This document shows, piece by piece, positions 1 through 4,238 of a stretch of 6,267 nt of DNA. The notes beneath the pieces were generated by a model. That model was not told the DNA's origin and made no database searches. It saw nothing but the letters and a program-made list of their open reading frames with translations. The position numbers and the translations under genes were made by a program. This stretch comes from Deltaproteobacteria bacterium (GTDB lineage Bacteria > Desulfobacterota > Syntrophia > Syntrophales > UBA2185). The stretch is from contig JAPLJQ010000319.1 of assembly GCA_026388495.1 (NCBI GenBank), positions 1 to 6,267 of the forward strand, read 5' to 3'. Position 1 is the stretch's first letter; each line of letters begins with the position of its first letter.

Positions 1-401
1 GTTCCTATGGAGTAGGCGTCCGCTCCTGGAAGAAAGTGATAGAAGGGTTTCTTCTCAATCGGATCGACGTGGACGGAAACTGGGCGTCCGTAAACGAGGC
101 TGCGAAGTTCCCCGTTGACGTTTATGCGTGTGCGGCACTGGCCCCGCTGACCGCTTTTGATAACGCAGCCGTGGGCGCACAGCAGGCATTTGACGACGTT
201 GTCTTTGTGCAGGGAAACCCAGTACCGCGCTCCGGGAGCTGAACGGACGAGTTCATCCGTGTAGCTGCCCCCATAGGCAAGGCCTGAATACGCACCGGGG
301 AGAAACCCCTGCCGGAATGGATCGGCCAGGATGATACCCGCACCGCCGAGTATCGGGGCAAGCCTTGCTGCGATTGATAAAAACTCACGTCTTGAGATCA
401 T
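1..401 (-). CDS. amrS: AmmeMemoRadiSam system radical SAM enzyme (AmrS-like), N-terminal 133 codons, 3' end off window
   Basis: Recognised by the family's N-terminal pattern: APGARYW at residues 55-61, a cysteine cluster C72-LLC75-AHGC79 with C89, GQRGQCR at 84-90, then YGRPVSVHVDPIEKKPFYHF at 104-123 and AYSIG at 129-133. The family's radical SAM CxxxCxxC motif should follow just beyond the left edge, so it is not visible. AmrS belongs to the pyruvate formate-lyase-activating-like radical SAM group and usually accompanies AMMECR1 and Memo-like partners; its substrate is not known to me. The ATG at 401-399 was chosen because the frame then opens with SRREFL (residues 3-8) and a hydrophobic stretch (about 10-26), resembling a twin-arginine signal; a GAGGT lies just upstream and the other nearby ATG (409-407) hits a stop after two codons. 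Export would be odd for an iron-sulfur enzyme except by Tat, which carries folded proteins. Family call secure; leader inferred. Confidence 0.9.
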   Translation of the reverse strand, partial: MISRREFLSIAARLAPILGGAGIILADPFRQGFLPGAYSGLAYGGSYTDELVRSAPGARYWVSLHKDNVVKCLLCAHGCVIKSGQRGQCRTRINVNGELRSLVYGRPVSVHVDPIEKKPFYHFLPGADAYSIG

Positions 402-450
402 GACCTCATGCCACTCGAATCACTTCACGCGACAATAAAAAACTTTAATT

Positions 451-504
451 GTCATTCCTGCCCCCGACAAGTACTTTCGAGGACAGGCTCCAGCGGGAAT
501 CCAG
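451..504. repeat. Dispersed palindromic repeat unit (GTCATTCC...GGAATCCAG type)
   Basis: Starts GTCATTCCTGC and ends GCGGGAATCCAG. ATTCCTGC at 454-461 pairs with GCGGGAAT at 493-500 at 7 of 8 positions plus one wobble. This layout is typical of short dispersed intergenic repeats in many Proteobacteria. It lies upstream of the amrS-like start, in the gene-free stretch 402-871. Confidence 0.55.
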
Positions 505-514
505 CAACCCTATA

Positions 515-542
515 GTCATTCCGTGCTTGACCCGGAATCCAG
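515..542. repeat. Short hairpin repeat of the same GTCATTCC...GGAATCCAG type
   Basis: A compact second version of the unit at 451-504. ATTCCG (518-523) and CGGAAT (533-538) form a perfect 6-bp stem around a 9-nt loop, followed by the same CCAG tail. The shared ends and different middles suggest related members of one repeat family. Confidence 0.5.
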
Positions 543-565
543 TCTTGTTTTGGATCCCGGCTTTC

Positions 566-715
566 GAGATTGTGTCGTAATTCTCTTTTTTGTCATTTCG
601 AGAAGTTCCTGTCATTTCGACCGAAGGGAGAAATCTTAATGATTAATAGAATTAACATATTAAGATTCCTCACGTTCGTTCGGAATGACATTTTCCCCTA
701 TTGTGACACAGTCTC
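566..715. repeat. 150-bp nested inverted-repeat (MITE-like) element
   Basis: The outer arms GAGATTGTGTCGTAA (566-580) and TTGTGACACAGTCTC (701-715) are inverted copies matching at 12 of 15 positions. Inside, TGTCATTTCGA (610-620) opposes TCGGAATGACA (680-690) at 10 of 11 positions, and AATCTTAAT (632-640) approximately opposes ATTAAGATT (659-667). TGTCATTTCGA also occurs at 591-601. No reading frame is evident inside. The inner part is a diverged copy of the element at 3810-3924, sharing 'TGTCATTTCGACCG', 'AGGGAGAAATCTTAA' and a closing 'AATGACA'. It looks like a non-autonomous palindromic element; whether it moves cannot be told from here. Confidence 0.65.
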
Positions 716-789
716 TTCGTGGGGATGACAGGGTTTTTGATTTTTTACAACTTCATTGTATTCAAGTATAAGAGAAATGAGGATAACAA

Positions 790-818
790 GTCAATGGGAA
801 GAAAAAATACCCATTGAC
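790..818. repeat. 9-bp inverted repeat overlapping a TTGACA box
   Basis: GTCAATGGG (790-798) and CCCATTGAC (810-818) are perfect inverted copies separated by an A-rich 11-nt loop. The right arm runs into the TTGACA at 814-819 proposed as the -35 box of the antitoxin promoter. This could be an operator, or a terminator-like hairpin without a T-run; the sequence does not decide. Confidence 0.4.
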
Positions 819-870
819 ACCTGCCTGCCGAAGTAATACCGCTACCGGTAATACTTACCGGAGGTATGAT
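814..870 (+). promoter_or_regulatory. Promoter/operator region of the former antitoxin-toxin operon
   Basis: TTGACA at 814-819 is a consensus -35. The -10 is unclear: TAATAC at 834-839 gives a short 14-bp spacer, and a 17-bp spacer lands on the poorer TACCGC. GTAATAC occurs at 833-839 and again at 848-854, 15 bp apart, and is interleaved with the 8-bp palindrome TACCGGTA (843-850) and a second ACCGG block. Such short repeats in front of an AbrB-type antitoxin gene suit an autoregulatory operator, since these antitoxins usually repress their own operon. GGAGGT at 860-865 is the ribosome binding site for the ATG at 872. Confidence 0.45.
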
Positions 871-871
871 C

Positions 872-979
872 ATGAGAGTCACAACAAAAGGTCAAGTAAC
901 AATTCCTCAACACATTCGTGTTAAATTAGGGATAACCCCTGCCGGATTTCTACATAAGTGCACAGGCTGCAGTCCTTAA
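872..979 (+). pseudogene. Truncated AbrB/MazE-type antitoxin, N-terminal DNA-binding part only
   Basis: The frame begins MRVTTKGQVTIPQHIRVKLG, the classic start of a SpoVT-AbrB (swapped-hairpin) antitoxin, and carries on as ITPA. It then leaves the family pattern after about residue 24 and stops at 977-979, giving 35 residues instead of the usual 70-85 or so. A GGAGGT sits 6 nt upstream of the ATG, so the start signals remain intact. After about position 944 the DNA belongs to a toxin gene read in another frame, so the last residues (GFLHKCTGCSP) are out-of-frame toxin sequence. The part of the antitoxin that would bind and neutralise a toxin is missing. A short DNA-binding peptide could still be made; function is doubtful. 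Confidence 0.8.
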
Positions 980-1052
980 TTTAGACTTAATTACAAGAGA
1001 TGTGTCCAGATATCGATCATGTTTTCCAACTGTAAAATTAATAACCCCTTAG
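945..1052 (+). pseudogene. C-terminal remnant of a PIN-domain (VapC-like) toxin
   Basis: Read in a different frame from the antitoxin, 945-1052 encodes about 35 residues matching the end of PIN-domain toxins: DFYISAQAAVLNL, then DLITRD, then RYRSCFPTVKLITP and a TAG at 1050-1052. The first Asp sits where PIN nucleases carry a late acidic residue in a 'D.xIAAxA' pattern, and 'LLTRD..RY..YFP.....P' is the usual tail. The first ~100 residues, including the earlier catalytic acids, are absent and no start codon belongs to the frame, so it is dead. The overlap at about 936-950 marks the join left by a deletion through a former two-gene toxin-antitoxin operon. Confidence 0.75.
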
Positions 1053-1139
1053 TCATTTTAAGTAATATGCATAGGACAGCCTCATGCCCACCCGCCCCAC
1101 ATTTTACAATGCCTGATAAATGATGTATGGAGGTGTCTG

Positions 1140-1466
1140 ATGAGAAAATTCATTCCGACATTTTTTATCATTCTTGTGGCATTCTCATTAACCCTGGGGA
1201 TGCCGGATGCCTCTGCCCGTGGTAAGGGATCATCGGCAAGATACAAATCGTTCAGGGGCGCAAAGGCGATCGACGGCGACACCTTTTTTTATAAAGGAAA
1301 GCGATTTCGCATTCAGCAGTATAACGCGCCGGAATTGGGCGAGCCGGGCGCCCGTCAGGCGACACGGGATTTGCAGCGAAAAATCGATTCGGGCCGTTAC
1401 GGGTGGAAACCGGTCGCGAAAGACGTTTACGGGCGGACGGTTGTAAAAGAACGTAAGAAGCGTTAG
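1140..1466 (+). CDS. Small exported SNase-like (thermonuclease family) protein
   Basis: A 108-residue protein with an N-terminal signal peptide: RK at 2-3, a hydrophobic core at about 5-20, and a likely signal peptidase cut after ASA (24-26). The mature part begins like a staphylococcal nuclease OB-fold: AKAIDGDTFFYKG (41-53), RFRI (55-58), NAPELGEPGARQA (62-74), and DVYGRTVV (95-102). The nuclease pattern Arg-Glu-Arg is kept as R57, E65 and R99, with D45 and D47 as calcium-side acids; the second metal Asp of the usual 'DAPE' or 'DTPE' is Asn62. The protein stops 9 residues after R99, so the C-terminal helix of longer nucleases is missing. GGAGGT at 1129-1134 supports the start. It may cleave nucleic acid in the periplasm or outside the cell, but the short C-terminus makes activity uncertain. 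The next gene begins 40 bp downstream on the same strand, so the two may be co-transcribed. Confidence 0.75.
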   Translation: MRKFIPTFFIILVAFSLTLGMPDASARGKGSSARYKSFRGAKAIDGDTFFYKGKRFRIQQYNAPELGEPGARQATRDLQRKIDSGRYGWKPVAKDVYGRTVVKERKKR

Positions 1467-1506
1467 TAAAAACAACTATTTTGTAACGTAAACAAGGAGA
1501 GGTTAA

Positions 1507-1887
1507 ATGGAATTACCGAAAAAAGGGGAAGAGGCGCCGCTTACCAGGATCAGGGAAATCTGTGAGGAATACGGCCTGAAGGATCTCTGGGTCAAAATTG
1601 AGAAAGACCCGCCGCCAAGACCGTTCAAGAGCGACGGATGCTCCCTGTGGTTTGATTCATGGGGTGGGAAATGTCTGTACCCGGCGTGTTTTCTTCACGA
1701 TTTGAAATACTGGGCGGGATATCCCGGCGAGGATGTGGACAGGCTGATTGCCGACGCGGAGTTGATGATTGACGTTGCCCGCATCACCGGTGGAACGGGT
1801 ATGGCGGAGACCATGTTCCACGGCGTACGGATAGGGGGGCACGAGATATTCAAGCAGTCTTTCTCGTGGGGTTTCGGGCGCGCTTAG
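1507..1887 (+). CDS. Small phospholipase-A2-like protein (Cys / His-Asp motif)
   Basis: A 126-residue protein without signal peptide or membrane segment. The core is FKSDGCS at 40-46 followed by CLYPACFLHDLKYWAGY at 56-72 and DRLIADAEL at 78-86. The CxxHDxxY arrangement (C61, H64, D65, Y68) resembles the catalytic helix of phospholipases A2 (CCxxHDxCY), where His activates water and the next Asp binds calcium; the later 'R..AD..L' (D83 here) is also usual in small bacterial proteins with this motif. C45, C56 and C61 could form disulfides or bind metal. Residues 94-126 are glycine-rich (TGGTGMAET..HGVRIGGHE). AAGGAGAGG at 1494-1502 fits the ATG. It lies 40 bp after the SNase-like gene and ends 30 bp from a convergent transporter gene. 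Lipase activity is an inference from motif only; lack of an export signal could mean another secretion route or a non-lipase role. Confidence 0.65.
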   Translation: MELPKKGEEAPLTRIREICEEYGLKDLWVKIEKDPPPRPFKSDGCSLWFDSWGGKCLYPACFLHDLKYWAGYPGEDVDRLIADAELMIDVARITGGTGMAETMFHGVRIGGHEIFKQSFSWGFGRA

Positions 1888-1917
1888 AGAAACGCGTTTA
1901 TATATGCGGGTCGGAGA

Positions 1918-2487
1918 TCATATCGTTTGCTGTGCCTCTGTTTTAGCGGGCACGAAAAAAAGCGCCAGAGTGATCCCGAATATGGTCAATCCGGTACACA
2001 GAATGAAGGTCAGGGTAAACCCGATATGGTCGGAAAGCAATCCGCCTGCGGTGGGGCCGATGATCCATCCGAGGCTCCATGTCGTGTTGTAGATCCCCAT
2101 GGCTTTTCCCCGATTTTCCCCGGTCACGAGATCGGCGATCAGCGCCGTCGTAGAGGTTCCCATGGCGGCCCAGGCCATGCCCTCGGCCATCTGGACGATG
2201 AGCAGCGGAATATAGCTTCTGCTCACGGCGTAACCCAGAAAGACGAAAGCGAATATGGCCATGGAAAAAAGGAGGACCTTTTTACGTCCGAAACGGTCGG
2301 CGATTGCCCCTGCAAAAGGAGAGCAGATCGCCCCCGCCGTGGCGCCGGAGGTGTAGAGAAAACCGATCTGGCTTTTCGTCAGCCCGATTTCGGCCATATA
2401 GATGGATATGATGGAATAGACGACGCCCGTGCAGATCATGAAGGGAAATACGGCCAGGCAAACGAGATAGAGTTCTTTTTTCTGCAT
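1918..2487 (-). CDS. Half-size MFS transporter (six-TM N-terminal domain only)
   Basis: The 189-residue protein matches the N-terminal half of a major facilitator superfamily permease. About six hydrophobic segments can be placed (roughly residues 6-30, 41-62, 71-88, 92-112, 132-151 and 156-180). The loop after TM2 holds MFS motif A, GAIADRFGRKK (60-70), and TM5 has a glycine/proline-rich stretch, GWIIGPTAGGLL (140-151), as in motif C of drug exporters. Family members normally have about 400 residues and 12 TMs; here a TGA follows TM6 and a short polar tail, and only 30 bp separates it from the convergent PLA2-like gene, so the second half is gone. Start: AAGGA (2500-2496) is 8 nt from the ATG at 2487 but only 2 nt from the ATG at 2493. 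An ATG at 2544 lies upstream of the likely transcript start and is rejected. It may be a truncated remnant, or a half-transporter that dimerises. Confidence 0.75.
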   Translation of the reverse strand: MQKKELYLVCLAVFPFMICTGVVYSIISIYMAEIGLTKSQIGFLYTSGATAGAICSPFAGAIADRFGRKKVLLFSMAIFAFVFLGYAVSRSYIPLLIVQMAEGMAWAAMGTSTTALIADLVTGENRGKAMGIYNTTWSLGWIIGPTAGGLLSDHIGFTLTFILCTGLTIFGITLALFFVPAKTEAQQTI

Positions 2488-2525
2488 AATCATGTTCCTT
2501 TCCAAGAAGACAGGATTCTGATAGA

Positions 2526-2554
2526 TTGACGTACCGGAGTTCAATCATCATACA
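2526..2554 (+). promoter_or_regulatory. Possible divergent promoter for the SDR gene
   Basis: TTGACG (2526-2531) followed after 17 bp by CATACA (2549-2554) makes a moderate plus-strand promoter about 20 bp ahead of the SDR start. Its -10 overlaps that of the minus-strand MFS promoter, so the two could exclude each other. The -10 is weak, so confidence is limited. Confidence 0.35.
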
Positions 2555-2574
2555 CCAGTGAGAAAGTTTTTCAA
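2547..2574 (-). promoter_or_regulatory. Sigma-70-like promoter for the MFS gene
   Basis: On the minus strand TTGAAA (2574-2569) and TATGAT (2552-2547) are separated by 16 bp, close to consensus. Transcription would begin near 2540, leaving a leader of about 50 nt before the chosen start and excluding the further-upstream ATG at 2544. The -35 box abuts the SDR start codon at 2575. Confidence 0.5.
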
Positions 2575-3366
2575 ATGAAGAGATTCGGCGGGACCGTGAC
2601 GTTTATTACAGGCGCCTCCTCGGGCATTGGGGCGGCCTTGGCTCTGGAGATCGCACGCCAGGGCGGTGACGTCGTTCTGATGGCGCGCCGCAAGGAGCGG
2701 TTGCAGGAACTTGCCCGCGAGATAGAATCGACAGGAAGGAGGGCGCTGGCGATTTCAGGCGATGTGGCCAACGACGGGGATATTGAACTGGCGGTTAAAA
2801 AAACAAACGCCGAATTCGGGCGGATCGATTACGTCGTTGCCAACGCGGGATTCGGCGTTGCGGGACGATTCGAAAAGCTGACGATAGAGGACTTCCGGCG
2901 GCAGTTTGAAACGAACATCTTCGGTGTGTTGAGAACCGTTTACGCAACCCGGGAGAACCTCATCGCGTCCAGCGGGTGCCTCGGGATCATCGGCAGTGTC
3001 AACGGCTATATCGCTACTCCGCGCCTTTCCCCTTACGCCATGAGCAAATTCGCCGTTCACGGGCTTGCCGGGTCCCTTCGGTATGAATTCCGGCCTCATG
3101 GTGTCGGGGTGGTTCTCATCGTACCGGGTTTTGTGCAGACGGAGATCCACCAGGTCGATAAAATGGGCGTTTACCATCCTGAAATGAAGGACAGTGTACC
3201 CCCCTGGCTGAGGATGCCGGCGGAAAAGGCGGCGCGGCAGATTGCGGACGCCATTTACAGGCGCAAGCGGATCAAGGTGATAACGGGTCATGGCGTCGTC
3301 GCCGTCTTCCTCCAGCGCCACTGCCCGGGGCTTCTGTCCGCCGTCACGTATCCCCTGAGTAGATAG
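2575..3366 (+). CDS. Classical short-chain dehydrogenase/reductase (SDR family)
   Basis: A 263-residue soluble NAD(P)-dependent oxidoreductase. The Rossmann fold opens with TGASSGIG (12-19), the glycine-rich cofactor motif. Arg38/Arg39 after the second strand (MARRKERL) suggest NADP(H) preference. Then come GDV (62-64), NAG (90-92) and the catalytic set N114, S141, Y154 and K158 (YAMSK at 154-158), followed by PG at 184-185 and 'VQTEI'. Length and motifs are ordinary for classical SDRs, so the enzyme is probably active. The substrate is not readable; the resemblance is to DltE/YqjQ-like SDRs of general keto-reduction or lipid type. The ribosome binding site is weak (AGTGAGAAAG, 2557-2566), but the ATG places the first strand and glycine motif at the normal distance. 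It is divergent from the MFS gene, and the barnase gene starts 28 bp after its stop on the same strand, so read-through into barnase is possible. Confidence 0.92.
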   Translation: MKRFGGTVTFITGASSGIGAALALEIARQGGDVVLMARRKERLQELAREIESTGRRALAISGDVANDGDIELAVKKTNAEFGRIDYVVANAGFGVAGRFEKLTIEDFRRQFETNIFGVLRTVYATRENLIASSGCLGIIGSVNGYIATPRLSPYAMSKFAVHGLAGSLRYEFRPHGVGVVLIVPGFVQTEIHQVDKMGVYHPEMKDSVPPWLRMPAEKAARQIADAIYRRKRIKVITGHGVVAVFLQRHCPGLLSAVTYPLSR

Positions 3367-3394
3367 GGCCCGCTGGGTTAGAGAAATTGGCATC

Positions 3395-3814
3395 ATGAAA
3401 TACATTAAAATATCCGGCATCCTGATCATATTCCTGCTATTTTTGCCGTTGCAGGGTTTCAGCCTGGACAGGCATGCCGTCCCCCCGACCTCTTTTAAAG
3501 AGGTGGCGGATTATGTTAAAAAGCACCAGCGCCTGCCGGATAACTTTATTACCAAGAAGGACGCAAGGAGACTGGGATGGGATCCCTCCCGGGGAAATCT
3601 CCGGGATGTTGCGCCGGGAAAAAGCATCGGGGGCGATGTGTTCCGTAACAGGGAGAAAAAGCTCCCGGAAAAGAAGGGCCGTGTCTGGTATGAGGCGGAT
3701 ATCCATTACAACGGGGGCAAGCGGGGAAAAGACCGGATCATATTTTCAAACGATGGGTTGATTTATAAGACGGAAGATCATTACAGGACGTTTTCAAGAA
3801 TGATGGATTCGTAA
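3395..3814 (+). CDS. Secreted barnase-type ribonuclease
   Basis: A 139-residue homologue of barnase, the guanyl-preferring extracellular RNase of Bacillus (microbial RNase N1/T1 superfamily). A Sec signal peptide is clear: K2, K5, a hydrophobic core at about 7-20, and a cut near residues 21-24, leaving about 116 residues against 110 in barnase. From residue 38 the sequence aligns to remembered barnase without gaps at an offset of +27. All key residues are present: K54 (barnase K27), R86 (R59), the general base E100 (E73), R110 (R83), R114 (R87) and the general acid H129 (H102). Landmark strings include LPDNFITK, GNLRDVAPGKSIGGDVF and LIYKTEDHYRTF. The enzyme should therefore be active once exported. 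The upstream ribosome site is poor, which may keep synthesis low. The barstar gene lies 130 bp downstream. The last sense codon (part) and the stop lie in the outer arm of the repeat at 3810-3924, so the extreme C-terminus was probably set by that insertion. Confidence 0.95.
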   Translation: MKYIKISGILIIFLLFLPLQGFSLDRHAVPPTSFKEVADYVKKHQRLPDNFITKKDARRLGWDPSRGNLRDVAPGKSIGGDVFRNREKKLPEKKGRVWYEADIHYNGGKRGKDRIIFSNDGLIYKTEDHYRTFSRMMDS

Positions 3815-3924
3815 AAAGTCGTAAAATACCCGTCATGTCATTTCGACCGCAGGGAGAAATCTTAAAATGATTAAAGATTTCTCGTCGCTTTGCTCCTCGA
3901 AATGACAAAATTAGACTTTTTACG
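3810..3924. repeat. 115-bp nested inverted-repeat (MITE-like) element between barnase and barstar
   Basis: Perfect 11-bp terminal arms CGTAAAAAGTC (3810-3820) and GACTTTTTACG (3914-3924) enclose a perfect 11-bp inner pair, TGTCATTTCGA (3836-3846) and TCGAAATGACA (3897-3907), and a perfect 10-bp innermost pair, GAGAAATCTT (3854-3863) and AAGATTTCTC (3874-3883), around a short AT-rich loop. The RNA would fold into a long hairpin. No ORF is present. The inner part is shared with the element at 566-715. The left arm contains the barnase stop codon (3812-3814). The hairpin could protect or attenuate the barnase message, and its right side could carry a weak promoter for barstar (TTGCTC 3890-3895, 16 bp, TAGACT 3912-3917); both are inferences. 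Confidence 0.8.
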
Positions 3925-3944
3925 GGTTCGTCAAGGATAGACTG

Positions 3945-4217
3945 ATGCGAGAAATTGTCTTCGATGCCTCACACATAGAGAGCCTTGATCAACTTCATGC
4001 CGAGCTTGCCCGCAGGCTCGATTTCCCTGCCCATTACGGGCGGAACCTGGATGCTCTTTACGATTGCCTGGCTGGAGAGATTTCATTGCCTCTCAAAATC
4101 ATCTGGAAAAATTACCGCCTGACCCAATCGACGTTAGGAAAAGACATTGCGGAGGTATTGAAGGTCATGGAGGATTTCTCCCGCGAGGAACCGGATTTTA
4201 ATGTCGAAATAGAATAA
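3945..4217 (+). CDS. Barstar-family ribonuclease inhibitor (barnase immunity protein)
   Basis: A 90-residue cytoplasmic protein, the same size as Bacillus barstar (89-90), with no signal peptide. The family core HYGRNLDALYDCL (30-42) matches barstar YYGENLDALWDCL; N34, D36 and D40 correspond to N33, D35 and D39, and D40 is the residue that plugs the barnase active site. D77 sits at the position of barstar E76, another contact acid. Contact aromatics differ: H30 for Y29, Y39 for W38, A43 for T42 and E45 for W44, so this pair may have drifted in specificity. AAGGA at 3933-3937 lies 7 nt before the ATG. Its role is to bind and block any barnase that folds before export. It is separated from barnase by the repeat element, while rmuC starts 21 bp after its stop, so barstar is more likely co-transcribed with rmuC than tightly coupled to the toxin. 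Confidence 0.95.
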   Translation: MREIVFDASHIESLDQLHAELARRLDFPAHYGRNLDALYDCLAGEISLPLKIIWKNYRLTQSTLGKDIAEVLKVMEDFSREEPDFNVEIE

Positions 4218-4238
4218 TTTAATAGAGGAATCCACTTT

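Larger units (their letters stand above)
402..871. other. 470-bp gene-free stretch, mostly palindromic repeats and a promoter
   Basis: No credible coding region lies here on either strand. It holds the repeats at 451-504, 515-542 and 566-715, a GGGATGACAGG remnant at 722-732 that may be the end of another repeat copy, an AT-rich stretch (733-789), the inverted repeat at 790-818 and the antitoxin promoter/operator. The promoter of the minus-strand amrS-like gene should also lie at its left end, but I could not pick a convincing one. Confidence 0.6.

Noticed and set aside
122..388. 88-codon open frame on the minus strand, and a 68-codon frame on the plus strand at 36-242
   Set aside because: Both are shadows of the amrS-like gene, which reads in a different minus-strand frame from 401 and has clear family motifs.
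402..871. CRISPR array or tRNA in the repeat-rich stretch
   Set aside because: The repeats are palindromic, unevenly spaced and differ in length, with no constant repeat/spacer rhythm; no cloverleaf was seen.
1927..2529. 200-codon plus-strand open frame
   Set aside because: Antisense to the MFS gene; its composition is highly polar and without family features, while the minus strand shows six TM segments and motif A.
2488..2544. Upstream ATG at 2544 as the MFS start
   Set aside because: It lies at or before the transcript start predicted from the promoter at 2574-2547, has no ribosome site, and adds 19 polar residues not typical before TM1.
2755..3429. 224-codon minus-strand open frame
   Set aside because: Antisense to the SDR gene, which has a full catalytic set; the minus-strand product shows no recognisable pattern.
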